From positions 1-36,190 of the forward strand of contig JAOTRT010000020.1 in NCBI GenBank assembly GCA_030247725.1: a DNA stretch of 36,190 nt, written 5' to 3'. A program made the translations under genes and the position numbers. Below the pieces are notes generated by a model. That model had not been told where the DNA came from, ran no database searches, and saw nothing but the letters and a program-made list of their open reading frames with translations. This stretch comes from Candidatus Nitricoxidireducens bremensis. Its GTDB lineage: Bacteria > Pseudomonadota > Gammaproteobacteria > Burkholderiales > Rhodocyclaceae. Below are positions 1-7,998 of this stretch, one piece after another; the first letter of the stretch is position 1, and every line of letters starts with the position of its first letter.

Positions 1-160
1 ACCTTCCGGTCAGACCAGCCCTTCCGGACTCGCCTACCAGGCCCCTTCGATCTCGGGTTACCCAGCCTGCTCTCGTCTCCAGCTCAATAAGCACCTACAC
101 CTATCGGCTGTTCAGTTGTTAAAGAACGTTGCTGCTTTGTTACTGCGTCGCAGCGAAGAG
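1..160 (-). other. 5' leader of an rRNA operon (16S gene lies beyond the left edge)
   Basis: Read on the minus strand, this is the transcribed leader downstream of a consensus rRNA promoter. Positions 127-114 read GTTCTTTAACAACT, which matches the boxA antitermination element (E. coli rrn leader boxA core TGCTCTTTAACAA) that recruits the Nus complex. No mature 16S 5' end is visible, so the gene must start off the window. The identification rests on the promoter plus boxA. Length and position fit a leader rather than a spacer. Confidence 0.75.
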
Positions 161-166
161 GTGCGC

Positions 167-194
167 ATTATACGGACAGAAATCCGATGGTCAA
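167..194 (-). promoter_or_regulatory. strong rRNA-type sigma70 promoter
   Basis: The minus strand carries TTGACC (194-189), a 16-bp spacer and a perfect TATAAT (172-167). Upstream is an A/T-rich run (about 197-220) that could act as an UP element. The start region (GCGCACC) is a GC-rich discriminator, typical of stringently controlled rRNA promoters. The boxA leader lies immediately downstream. It therefore most likely drives the rRNA operon leftwards. Confidence 0.85.
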
Positions 195-258
195 CACTTT
201 TCAAAAAAAACTTTTAAATTTCCTGCCAACGCCCGCGCCCCAAGGATTTCCAGGCCGT

Positions 259-1446
<1,188 letters not shown>

Positions 1447-1460
1447 GCTGGGTACCCGAT

Positions 1461-1488
1461 TTGACGCAAGGGGGATTTTTGCTACACT
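1461..1488 (+). promoter_or_regulatory. sigma70 promoter for the M23 peptidase gene
   Basis: TTGACG (1461-1466), a 16-bp spacer and TACACT (1483-1488), preceded by TG at 1480-1481 (extended -10). The predicted start of transcription (about 1494-1497) is only a few bases before the ATG at 1501, so the mRNA would have almost no leader. Confidence 0.6.
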
Positions 1489-1500
1489 CGCCCGACTTCA

Positions 1501-2850
1501 ATGCCGGTCCACCCACCCTTGAACAACGAAAAGAGCCGGATTTTAGCGCAACTCAATTCGTACCGCGCGACCAAGCCGGGGCCCTTCTGGGCCTCCGTGG
1601 GTGTTGCGGGCATCTCCCTTTTCAGCATGGTGGCGGCTTTCGGTACAGCTCCCAGTTCCAATGATATCCGCGGCGACTTACAGACCGTCGTAGAGCAGCT
1701 CGCGCATCCCCCCGCCGAGACAATCGACTTGGCAGGCGATACCTTCATGCGCGAGGAGCGCATACAACGGGGCGACTCCGTCGCCAGCCTGCTGGCCCGA
1801 ATGGGGGTACGCGAAGGCGAAGCACTGGAGTTCTTGCGGGAGAATCGCGATGCACAGAGCATCTTCCGGCAACTCAGCCCCGGCAAGAATGTAACTGCTC
1901 GTGTTGGCGCATCGGGCGATCTTCAGTCTCTGATCTTTCCGTTGAACGGCGGCCGGGATATGGCTCTCGTCGTGGAACGGCAGGATAGCGGCTTCAAGGC
2001 GGCAGAACAGCCCTTGAGCCTGGAAACGCAGGTATTGATGAAGTCGGCGGAAATCCGCTATTCCCTGTTCGGCGCTTCAGATGCCGCCGGGATTCCTGAC
2101 TCGGTTGCCACCCAGCTTGCCGACATTTTCGGCGGCGACATCGATTTCCACCGTGACCTTCGCAAGGGCGACCGTTTCTCTGTGATCTACGAAGCGGTCA
2201 ACCACATGGGCAAGCTGGTCCGAACCGGACGCATCCTGGCTGCCGAATTCGTCAATAACGGCAAAAGCTTCCGCGCCGTCTGGTTCCAGGGCGATGATGG
2301 TCAGGGCGGCTACTACACGGCGGAAGGCAAGAACATCCGCAAGGCCTTCCTCCGGTCGCCGCTGGAGTTCTCGCGCATTACCTCCGGCTTTTCATCCGCC
2401 CGCTTCCATCCGGTGCTCCAGAAGTGGAGGGCACACAAAGGTATCGATTACGGTGCGCCGACAGGTACGCGCGTCAAGGCGACCGGCGACGGCATCGTTG
2501 AATACGTCGGTAATCAGGGTGGCTACGGCAAGGTCGTCATCCTGCGCCACCAGAGCCGCTACACCACTCTCTACGGTCACCTCTCCGGCTTCGCAACCGG
2601 CCTGCGCAAAGGCGCCCGGGTGGCACAAGGCGACATCATCGGCTATGTCGGCGCTACCGGCCTTGCCAGCGGCCCCCATTTGCATTACGAGTTTCGCATC
2701 AACGATGTGCACCAGAACCCGCTAGCCATCGCATTGCCGAGCGCACCACCGCTGGCGCCGCAACAGATGGCGAAGTTCCGCGAATTCGCACAAAGCCAAC
2801 TGGCTCGCATCGACATGATCGCCGGAACCAATCTCGCCCTTCTGGATTGA
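1501..2850 (+). CDS. M23 family murein endopeptidase (MepM-like)
   Basis: Envelope zinc metallopeptidase predicted to cleave peptide cross-links of murein. The 449-residue protein has a short cytoplasmic N-terminus, one transmembrane segment at about 29-48, an OapA/LysM-like and linker region, and a C-terminal LytM/M23 domain from about 305. The zinc ligands are visible as H312 and D316 in HKGID and as H393/H395 in GPHLHYE, with H360 in LYGH as the extra catalytic His. Full-length M23 domains of this layout resemble E. coli MepM. The ATG at 1501 has no Shine-Dalgarno sequence, and the promoter lies almost on top of it. TTG at 1519 is an alternative start that would still keep the membrane anchor. 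anmK follows 9 bp after the stop, suggesting a two-gene murein turnover operon. Confidence 0.92.
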   Translation: MPVHPPLNNEKSRILAQLNSYRATKPGPFWASVGVAGISLFSMVAAFGTAPSSNDIRGDLQTVVEQLAHPPAETIDLAGDTFMREERIQRGDSVASLLARMGVREGEALEFLRENRDAQSIFRQLSPGKNVTARVGASGDLQSLIFPLNGGRDMALVVERQDSGFKAAEQPLSLETQVLMKSAEIRYSLFGASDAAGIPDSVATQLADIFGGDIDFHRDLRKGDRFSVIYEAVNHMGKLVRTGRILAAEFVNNGKSFRAVWFQGDDGQGGYYTAEGKNIRKAFLRSPLEFSRITSGFSSARFHPVLQKWRAHKGIDYGAPTGTRVKATGDGIVEYVGNQGGYGKVVILRHQSRYTTLYGHLSGFATGLRKGARVAQGDIIGYVGATGLASGPHLHYEFRINDVHQNPLAIALPSAPPLAPQQMAKFREFAQSQLARIDMIAGTNLALLD

Positions 2851-2859
2851 CGCAGCACG

Positions 2860-3954
2860 ATGCCCGCCGAGTTATACGTCGGGCTGATGTCGGGCACGAG
2901 TCTCGACGGCGTAGATGCAGTCGTCGTGGACCTGGCGGGACAATTCCCCAACTGCATCGCCACCCATTTCATCCCGTTCGACCCGGCCTTGCGCAACGAC
3001 GTTCTTGCCATTCAGGAAGTTGGCACGAACGAGCTTCATCGTGCCGCCACACTCGGGAATCGCTTGGCTGATCTATATGTCGAGGCGGTTCACGGCGTCC
3101 TAACCTCCGCAGGCATTCCCGCAGAACAGGTTCAGGCTATTGGCTGCCATGGGCAGACCATTAGGCACGTTCCTGTCAGCCGCTACACTCTTCAATTGGG
3201 AAATCCGGCGCGCTTGGCCGAGCAGACCGGCATTACGGTCATTGCAGACTTCCGGAGCCGGGACATCGCCGCAGGTGGTCAGGGGGCGCCATTGGTTCCT
3301 GCCTTTCACGATGCCGTCTTCCGCTCAGATGCTCTTCACCGGATCATTCTCAACATCGGTGGCATCGCGAATATTACAAGCCTGGCACCCTCGCACCCTA
3401 CCAGCGGGTTCGACACCGGGCCAGGGAACATGCTGCTTGATGCATGGGCCACCAAGCATCTGGGCAAACCTTGGGACGAAGGCGGGAAATGGGCGGACAC
3501 CGGTAAGCCAATTCCAAGGCTTCTCGATCAATTGCGCACGCATCCCTACTTCACTGCTCCGCCGCCCAAGAGCTGCGGTCGGGAGGAATTCGGCACTATC
3601 TTCCTTGAACGCCACATTGAGGCCGACTGGCGCCCCGCCGATGTCCAGGCTACGCTGATTGCCCTTACCGCCTCGTCAGTCGCCGATGCCATAGGGCGCT
3701 GGTGCGCAGCACCGAACGAGTTGTTCGTCTGCGGTGGCGGCGCTCACAACAAGAGCCTCATGAAAGCACTGCAGGAGGCCTTACCGGAGTGTGCGGTGGA
3801 TATCACCGATGCGCTGGGGCTGCCCGGCGACTGGGTGGAGGCCGTCGCGTTTGCCTGGCTGGCCCAGCGAACATTCCACCGGCTGCCGGGCAACCTCCCG
3901 GAGGTCACGGGTGCCCGGGGACAGCGGGTCCTTGGGGCGATCTACCCCGCCTGA
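2860..3954 (+). CDS. anmK: anhydro-N-acetylmuramic acid kinase
   Basis: Cytoplasmic enzyme of cell wall recycling. It cleaves the 1,6-anhydro ring and phosphorylates anhydro-MurNAc to MurNAc-6-phosphate using ATP (EC 2.7.1.170). The 364-residue protein begins with the family signature GLMSGTSLDGVD at 8-19. It also carries HGQTIRH, GFDTGPGN and a C-terminal FVCGGGAHN nucleotide-binding motif. The length matches the family (about 370). It follows the M23 peptidase by 9 bp on the same strand, so the pair probably shares the promoter at 1461-1488. The juxtaposition makes sense, one enzyme opening murein and the other salvaging fragments. A hairpin follows the stop codon. Confidence 0.96.
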   Translation: MPAELYVGLMSGTSLDGVDAVVVDLAGQFPNCIATHFIPFDPALRNDVLAIQEVGTNELHRAATLGNRLADLYVEAVHGVLTSAGIPAEQVQAIGCHGQTIRHVPVSRYTLQLGNPARLAEQTGITVIADFRSRDIAAGGQGAPLVPAFHDAVFRSDALHRIILNIGGIANITSLAPSHPTSGFDTGPGNMLLDAWATKHLGKPWDEGGKWADTGKPIPRLLDQLRTHPYFTAPPPKSCGREEFGTIFLERHIEADWRPADVQATLIALTASSVADAIGRWCAAPNELFVCGGGAHNKSLMKALQEALPECAVDITDALGLPGDWVEAVAFAWLAQRTFHRLPGNLPEVTGARGQRVLGAIYPA

Positions 3955-3985
3955 AAAAAGGAAAGGGGCACCGCAGCGCCCCTTT
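3954..3985 (-). terminator. rho-independent terminator of erpA (possibly bidirectional)
   Basis: An 8-bp perfect stem pairs AAAGGGGC (3962-3969) with GCCCCTTT (3978-3985), with an 8-nt loop. On the minus strand it is followed by CC and a run of T (3959-3955), so it terminates erpA. On the plus strand only TTT follows, so termination of anmK would be weaker. The hairpin lies between the convergent anmK and erpA genes. Confidence 0.85.
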
Positions 3986-4001
3986 GCAACCACCCGACTC
4001 G

Positions 4002-4352
4002 TCAAGCCGAGAAAGAAGAGCCACAGCCGCAGGTCGACTGGGCATTGGGGTTCTTGATGACAAACTGGGAACCTTGCAGACCTTCCGTGTAATCGATTTC
4101 CGCCCCGACGAGATATTGGTAGCTCATCGGGTCAACCAACAGTGTCACCCCATTCTTTTCCATGGCGGTGTCGTCCTCGTTGGCAGACTCCTCAAAGGTG
4201 AAACCGTACTGGAAGCCCGAGCAACCGCCGCCGGTGACAAAGACGCGCAGCTTGAGCTCAGGGTTGCCCTCCTCCTGGATCAGCTCCTTGACCTTGTTGG
4301 CTGCGTTATCGGTGAAAACAATGGGGGACGGCATGTCCGTAGGTGCATTCAT
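4002..4352 (-). CDS. erpA: iron-sulfur cluster insertion protein ErpA
   Basis: A-type carrier that delivers Fe-S clusters to apo-proteins, including isoprenoid-pathway and respiratory enzymes. The 116-residue protein has the HesB/IscA fold with the three cluster-binding cysteines: C44 in GGGCSGF, and C108 and C110 in CGCGSSF at the C-terminus. The sequence matches the ErpA subgroup better than IscA, with its longer acidic middle section and GCGSSFS end. It has its own promoter at 4388-4416, which overlaps the end of the bactofilin gene, and a clear terminator. The start codon is preceded on the minus strand by CAGGAGAG, a good ribosome-binding site. Confidence 0.95.
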   Translation of the reverse strand: MNAPTDMPSPIVFTDNAANKVKELIQEEGNPELKLRVFVTGGGCSGFQYGFTFEESANEDDTAMEKNGVTLLVDPMSYQYLVGAEIDYTEGLQGSQFVIKNPNAQSTCGCGSSFSA

Positions 4353-4387
4353 TTCGATCTCTCCTGTTGGAATATCTGAGCCGGGCG

Positions 4388-4416
4388 ATTATGGATACGA
4401 GCCCGGCGCAGGTCAA
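4388..4416 (-). promoter_or_regulatory. erpA promoter with a flanking inverted repeat
   Basis: The minus strand shows TTGACC (4416-4411), a 17-bp spacer and CATAAT (4393-4388). The -10 box lies inside a 7-bp inverted repeat, GCCGGGC (4380-4386) and GCCCGGC (4401-4407), so a protein bound there, or a hairpin early in the transcript, could affect initiation. The -35 box overlaps the bactofilin stop codon. It does not resemble an IscR site to me. Confidence 0.65.
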
Positions 4417-4814
4417 TTACTTGAAGCAAGCTTCAGTTCCACCGACTTCGCCGGCACACCCTGGTGAACAAGGCGTCCCTGCACTACGGCACCAAGATGC
4501 ATTTCGACGGTGTTGTACTCGACATCCCCTGTGACACGAGCCTTGGGCTGGAGTTCCAGGAACTCCATGGCATGCACAGGACCGATCACCGTACCATTGA
4601 TGACCAAATGGGAAACCGTGATTTCTCCCTCAACACGGGCATGCTCACTGACCACCAGAGTGCCCGGCTGGTCGCCGACGACATGGACGTTACCCTTCAC
4701 CTCGCCGTCGATGCGCAAGCCGCCGACGAACTGGATGTCTCCCGCAATGACGGTACCTGCCCCGATCAGACTGTCGATGCGGCTCTGGGGCTTTCCGGAT
4801 TTCTTGAATAACAT
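4413..4814 (-). CDS. bactofilin (polymer-forming cytoskeletal protein)
   Basis: Small cytoskeletal protein that self-assembles without nucleotide into filaments, often at membranes, and guides local cell wall synthesis or polar positioning. The 133-residue product has a short N-terminal tail with basic residues and a central bactofilin (DUF583) beta-helix at about 15-115. The beta-helix shows the repeating pattern of hydrophobic residues and glycines typical of its rungs (for example GAGTVIAGDIQFVGGLRIDG). The length is typical of the family. It lies 9 bp downstream of the DUF6776 gene on the same strand and is likely co-transcribed with it. The location between cell wall genes and argC recurs in betaproteobacteria, as far as I recall. 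No partner M23 peptidase is directly fused, but one lies about 2 kb away. Confidence 0.9.
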   Translation of the reverse strand: MLFKKSGKPQSRIDSLIGAGTVIAGDIQFVGGLRIDGEVKGNVHVVGDQPGTLVVSEHARVEGEITVSHLVINGTVIGPVHAMEFLELQPKARVTGDVEYNTVEMHLGAVVQGRLVHQGVPAKSVELKLASSN

Positions 4815-4823
4815 GGGCTTCTC

Positions 4824-5594
4824 CTACAACGTGACGGTCTGCGATGCTCTGATTGCGCCGTCCTGTATCAGTCGGACTTCCACGCTCTTGGGTTTGGCGC
4901 CGTTCGGGACGGTAAAGACACCATCGATTCGCCTGAAATGCTTGAAGACGATCAGGAATCGACTGGGATCGGGATCGTTCGGACGAGGGATGGAAATCAT
5001 ACCACCACCGCCTTCCGGCGGAAGATTCACAGCGATCTGGAGGTTGCCCTTGAATTCCTTGCCGCGCTGCTCACCGTTCTGGGCAACGAGGAACTGGTAG
5101 CGATAGCGCCCCCCGATGCCGTCGGGAAATACTCGCAAGCGGCTGATCGCGATGACGCTTTCCTTGGCATCACCCTGGGACAGTCTTTCGAAAACTGCAT
5201 TCTCTTCTTTCAAGCGGTTGTTTTCCGCTTCCAGGGTACGCACCTGGGCTGTCAGTTGCTGCTGGGCGGTACGTTCGATCTGGAGACTGGCCTCGCTGGC
5301 ATTGTTGGCGGTCCGGAGCTTCGAAACCTCCGCCTCCAGATCGGTGACCCGCGACCGCAGGGTACCTATCTCCTGGGCAGACTCACTGTGGTCAAAGCCG
5401 GCAATCCGCCGTCCGGCGTCATAAACCCACCCCGCCAAGGCGAGGGCAACAGCCCCCGTCACGGCAATACCGGACGCACGCCAATACCATGGGATGTGCG
5501 TCCGCACCGTCACGCGTGGTGCGGTAATGCCGAAGCGGCTGCGTAGACGCCGCAGCGTCAGGGCAACACGGGAAGTTGAGTGAGGCCCACGCAT
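4824..5594 (-). CDS. DUF6776 family membrane-anchored coiled-coil protein
   Basis: Function unknown. The 256-residue protein has an arginine-rich cytoplasmic N-terminus (about 1-35), one transmembrane segment at about 38-58 (ASGIAVTGAVALALAGWVY) and a heptad-rich coiled coil at about 73-143 containing LRSRVTDLEAEVSKL. A C-terminal beta-rich domain follows, which I associate with DUF6776. It probably faces the periplasm. The ATG at 5594 overlaps the 3' end of argC by 37 bases and has only a weak ribosome-binding site, which suggests translational coupling to argC. Bactofilin follows 9 bp downstream, and linkage of a coiled-coil membrane protein to a cytoskeletal protein hints at a shared envelope role. 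That link is inference from position only. Confidence 0.8.
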   Translation of the reverse strand: MRGPHSTSRVALTLRRLRSRFGITAPRVTVRTHIPWYWRASGIAVTGAVALALAGWVYDAGRRIAGFDHSESAQEIGTLRSRVTDLEAEVSKLRTANNASEASLQIERTAQQQLTAQVRTLEAENNRLKEENAVFERLSQGDAKESVIAISRLRVFPDGIGGRYRYQFLVAQNGEQRGKEFKGNLQIAVNLPPEGGGGMISIPRPNDPDPSRFLIVFKHFRRIDGVFTVPNGAKPKSVEVRLIQDGAIRASQTVTL

Positions 5595-6586
5595 TCGCCG
5601 AACCCGAACATGAGGTTCATATTATGGACAGCCTGGCCGGCAGCACCCTTGACCAGATTGTCTATGACCGATAGGACGACGAGCACATCGCCGCCTTGCG
5701 GTCTGTGGATGGCGATGCGGCAGGTATTCGAGGCGCGCACCGAGCGGGTTTCGGGGTGGGACTTGGGCGGCAGGACATCGACGAAAGGCTCGCCGGCATA
5801 CCGCTTTTCGAACAGGGTCTGAACATCCTCCTCCCGGGTGATGCGCGCGTAGAGCGTGGCATGGATGCCCCGAATCATAGGCGTCAAATGGGGGACAAAG
5901 GTCAGGCCGACATCCTTGCCTGACGCCAACGCCAGCCCCTGCCGGATTTCAGGAAGATGGCGATGGCCTGGCACCCCGTAGGCCTTGAAGTTATCCGATG
6001 CCTCCGAAAAGAGAATGTGGGTTTCCGCCTTGCGCCCTGCCCCGGAAACGCCGGACTTGCAGTCGGCGATGAGGCTACCCGCATCGACGCAGCCGGCCTC
6101 GATCAACGGCAGGAAACCCAATTGGGCCGCCGTCGGATAGCAACCGGGGTTTGCGACGAGCCGAGCCCCGCGAATCCTTTCGCGGTTGACTTCGGGTAGA
6201 CCATAGACAGCCTCGGCGACGAGCTCAGGAGCGGCATGGGTCATGCCATACCACTTTTCCCATACAGCGACATCCTTGATCCGGAAGTCCGCCGCCAAAT
6301 CCACGATTCGGACTCCCGCAGCCAGCAGCGCAGCAGCCTGCTGCATCGCGATGCCATTGGGTGTGGCGAAGAAGACCACATCGCAGCGATCAAGCGGAGC
6401 ATCCTTAGGATCGGAAAACTTCAGCGCCACGCGCCCACGCAGGCTCGGGAACATGTCAGCCACCGGGGTTCCCGCCTCGCCACGAGACGTAATCGCCGTC
6501 AGCTCCACCTCGGGATGCTGAGCCAGCAGGCGCAGCAATTCGACGCCCGTATAACCCGTTCCGCCGACAATGCCAACCTTGATCAT
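5558..6586 (-). CDS. argC: N-acetyl-gamma-glutamyl-phosphate reductase
   Basis: Third step of arginine biosynthesis, the NADPH-dependent reduction of N-acetylglutamyl phosphate to the semialdehyde (EC 1.2.1.38). The 342-residue protein opens with the Rossmann motif GIVGGTGYTGVEL (5-17) and carries the catalytic cysteine C149 in NPGCYPTA. The length matches the long-type ArgC. The open frame extends 52 codons upstream, but the ATG at 6586 is preceded by CTGGAGATAGGC and matches the family N-terminus. It is the first gene after the rpsI terminator. argB, the preceding pathway step, lies about 22 kb away, so the arginine genes are scattered. Confidence 0.96.
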   Translation of the reverse strand: MIKVGIVGGTGYTGVELLRLLAQHPEVELTAITSRGEAGTPVADMFPSLRGRVALKFSDPKDAPLDRCDVVFFATPNGIAMQQAAALLAAGVRIVDLAADFRIKDVAVWEKWYGMTHAAPELVAEAVYGLPEVNRERIRGARLVANPGCYPTAAQLGFLPLIEAGCVDAGSLIADCKSGVSGAGRKAETHILFSEASDNFKAYGVPGHRHLPEIRQGLALASGKDVGLTFVPHLTPMIRGIHATLYARITREEDVQTLFEKRYAGEPFVDVLPPKSHPETRSVRASNTCRIAIHRPQGGDVLVVLSVIDNLVKGAAGQAVHNMNLMFGFGECVGLTQLPVLP

Positions 6587-6626
6587 GCCTATCTCCAGAT
6601 GAGGTCCGAATGGTAACGCGGAAATG

Positions 6627-6650
6627 AAAAAGCCGCCTGCCGGCGGCTTT
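6627..6650 (-). terminator. terminator of the rplM-rpsI operon
   Basis: A 9-bp perfect GC-rich stem pairs AAAGCCGCC (6629-6637) with GGCGGCTTT (6642-6650) around a TGCC loop. On the minus strand it runs into TTTTT (6631-6627). It lies 18 bp after the rpsI stop and separates the ribosomal operon from argC. Confidence 0.9.
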
Positions 6651-6668
6651 CTGGTGATCGGAATCCGA

Positions 6669-7061
6669 TCAACGCTTGGAGAACTGCTTGCGGCGCCGCG
6701 CCTTGTGGAAACCGACCTTCTTGCGTTCCACTTCGCGGGCATCGCGCGTCACGAAACCGGCCTGGGAAAGGGCGGGCTTCAACGTCGCGTCGTATTCAAT
6801 CAGTGCGCGGGTGATACCGTGGCGCACAGCACCGGCCTGACCGGACTCGCCACCGCCGGTGACGTTGACCATGATGTCGAAGGTGCCGACATGTTGGGTC
6901 AGTTCGAGGGGCTGGCGCACAACCATGCGACCCGTCTCGCGGGAGAAAAACTCATCGACCGGCTTGTCGTTAACGACGAACTTGCCGCTGCCGGATTTCA
7001 TGAACACACGCGCCACCGCAGTCTTGCGGCGGCCGGTGCCGTAATAGTAATTGGCTGCCAT
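6669..7061 (-). CDS. rpsI: 30S ribosomal protein S9 (uS9)
   Basis: Component of the small ribosomal subunit head whose C-terminal tail reaches the P-site tRNA. The 130-residue product has the family N-terminus (YYGTGRRKTAVARVF), the GGGESGQAGA loop and the invariant basic tail ending KQFSKR, where the last arginine contacts tRNA. The length is exactly that of E. coli S9. It starts 12 bp after the rplM stop, forming the nearly universal rplM-rpsI pair, and is followed by a strong terminator. Confidence 0.98.
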   Translation of the reverse strand: MAANYYYGTGRRKTAVARVFMKSGSGKFVVNDKPVDEFFSRETGRMVVRQPLELTQHVGTFDIMVNVTGGGESGQAGAVRHGITRALIEYDATLKPALSQAGFVTRDAREVERKKVGFHKARRRKQFSKR

Positions 7062-7073
7062 GTCTTATTCCTG

Positions 7074-7502
7074 TCAGAGGTCCAGGGCCTTGGGCTGCTG
7101 CGCGGTATGCGGATGGGCGCCGCCGGCGTAGCACTTCATTTTCTTCAGCATGGCGTAGCCCAGGGGCCCCTTGGGGAGCATGCCCTTGACAGCCTTCTCG
7201 AGCACGCGCTCGGGGAAGCGCTGCTGAAGCTTGGTGAAATTGGTTTCATAGATGCCGCCCGGAAAACCGGAGTGGCGGAAGTACTTCTTGTCTTGCGCCT
7301 TGTTGCCGGTGACACGCAGCTTCTCGACATTCACGACGACGATGAAGTCGCCCGTATCCACGTGCGGCGTGTATTCCGGCTTGTGCTTACCACGCAGGCG
7401 GCGGGCGATCTCGGTAGCCATGCGGCCCAGCACCTTGTCCGTCGCATCGACGACGAACCAGTCGCGCTTGACTTCATGCGGCTTGGCGGAAAAGGTCTTC
7501 AT
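7074..7502 (-). CDS. rplM: 50S ribosomal protein L13 (uL13)
   Basis: Early-assembling protein of the large ribosomal subunit. The 142-residue product (same length as E. coli L13) starts MKTFSAKPHEVKRDWFVVDA and contains the signatures LGRMATEIARRLRGKHK and the late GMLPKGPLG. The open frame extends upstream to 7568, but the ATG at 7502 has a TGAGGA ribosome-binding site and fits the family. It is the promoter-proximal gene of the operon, with a good promoter at 7567-7596. An untranslated leader of about 55 nt with an imperfect GC-rich hairpin precedes it. Confidence 0.98.
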   Translation of the reverse strand: MKTFSAKPHEVKRDWFVVDATDKVLGRMATEIARRLRGKHKPEYTPHVDTGDFIVVVNVEKLRVTGNKAQDKKYFRHSGFPGGIYETNFTKLQQRFPERVLEKAVKGMLPKGPLGYAMLKKMKCYAGGAHPHTAQQPKALDL

Positions 7503-7566
7503 TGTGTTCCTCAACTTCAATCGCCCGGCCCAAGGATAGGTACCGGCGCTTTGCGGAAAGCCGCGC

Positions 7567-7596
7567 ATTGTATTAGCAATCGGGAGCCCGTGTCAA
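7567..7596 (-). promoter_or_regulatory. rplM-rpsI promoter
   Basis: The minus strand carries a perfect TTGACA (7596-7591), an 18-bp spacer and TACAAT (7572-7567). The start is followed by GCG, a GC-rich discriminator in keeping with growth-rate control of ribosomal genes. A second TTGACA-like box (7608-7603) lies 12 bp upstream. Confidence 0.75.
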
Positions 7597-7625
7597 ACAG
7601 GATGTCAACACAACTCCAGGCGGGG

Positions 7626-7736
7626 AAAAAAAAGCGCAACCACTAAGGTTGCGCTGAATCCACACCAAAGGAGGAGGGTGGAGGAGACACCGGAGGAAGC
7701 CGACGGTCACAATGTGCGTTCCCGCCCCGCTTCGTT
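7626..7736 (-). ncRNA. candidate sRNA with C-rich anti-Shine-Dalgarno loops
   Basis: This is a minus-strand unit with all parts of an sRNA gene and no start codon with a usable frame. It has a promoter at 7771-7743, a predicted start near 7736, and a terminator of 8 bp (GCGCAACC 7634-7641 with GGTTGCGC 7647-7654, 5-nt loop) followed by eight T (7633-7626). Between them the RNA carries CUUCCUCC, CUCCUCC and CCUCCUCC. The last lies in the loop of a small hairpin formed by CACC and GGUG, and the first in a loop closed by ACCG and CGGU. Such loops can pair with ribosome-binding sites, as in the CcsR and sX13 sRNA types. No gene ends here on this strand, so the terminator is otherwise unexplained. 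Expression is not shown by sequence. Confidence 0.65.
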
Positions 7737-7742
7737 AGATTC

Positions 7743-7771
7743 ATTATGGCAAAACAGTTTGTGCATTGCAA
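7743..7771 (-). promoter_or_regulatory. promoter of the sRNA candidate at 7626-7736
   Basis: The minus strand shows TTGCAA (7771-7766), a 17-bp spacer and CATAAT (7748-7743), with TG one base before the -10 box (extended -10, TGCCATAAT). A terminator follows about 110 bp downstream with no reading frame in between. Confidence 0.65.
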
Positions 7772-7936
7772 GATTTTTCCCGGAGCTGAGACTAACCGCC
7801 CGCACAAAGCATTAAATATAGATATTTTTCAATAAGTTAAAGAATTACACACGGACAAACCCCACATACTCGAAGGCACAAATTGCGGGGAACCCGCATC
7901 ACTCCGCGGCAATGCATCAATCCGATAACGTATGGA

Positions 7937-7966
7937 TTTCGATGCAAGTTTCTTGCAGCGTAGAAT
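7937..7966 (+). promoter_or_regulatory. possible promoter and operator for the OsmC-family gene
   Basis: TAGAAT (7961-7966) is a plausible -10 box, with a poor -35 (TTTCGA, 7937-7942). The spacer is a perfect 6-bp inverted repeat, TGCAAG-TTT-CTTGCA (7943-7957), so a dimeric repressor or activator could bind there. The stretch from 7772 to 7936 is AT-rich in part (7810-7850), and I see no gene in it. Confidence 0.4.
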
Positions 7967-7998
7967 GTGCCCTCGCTGATCGCTACAGGAGTGAAAAC

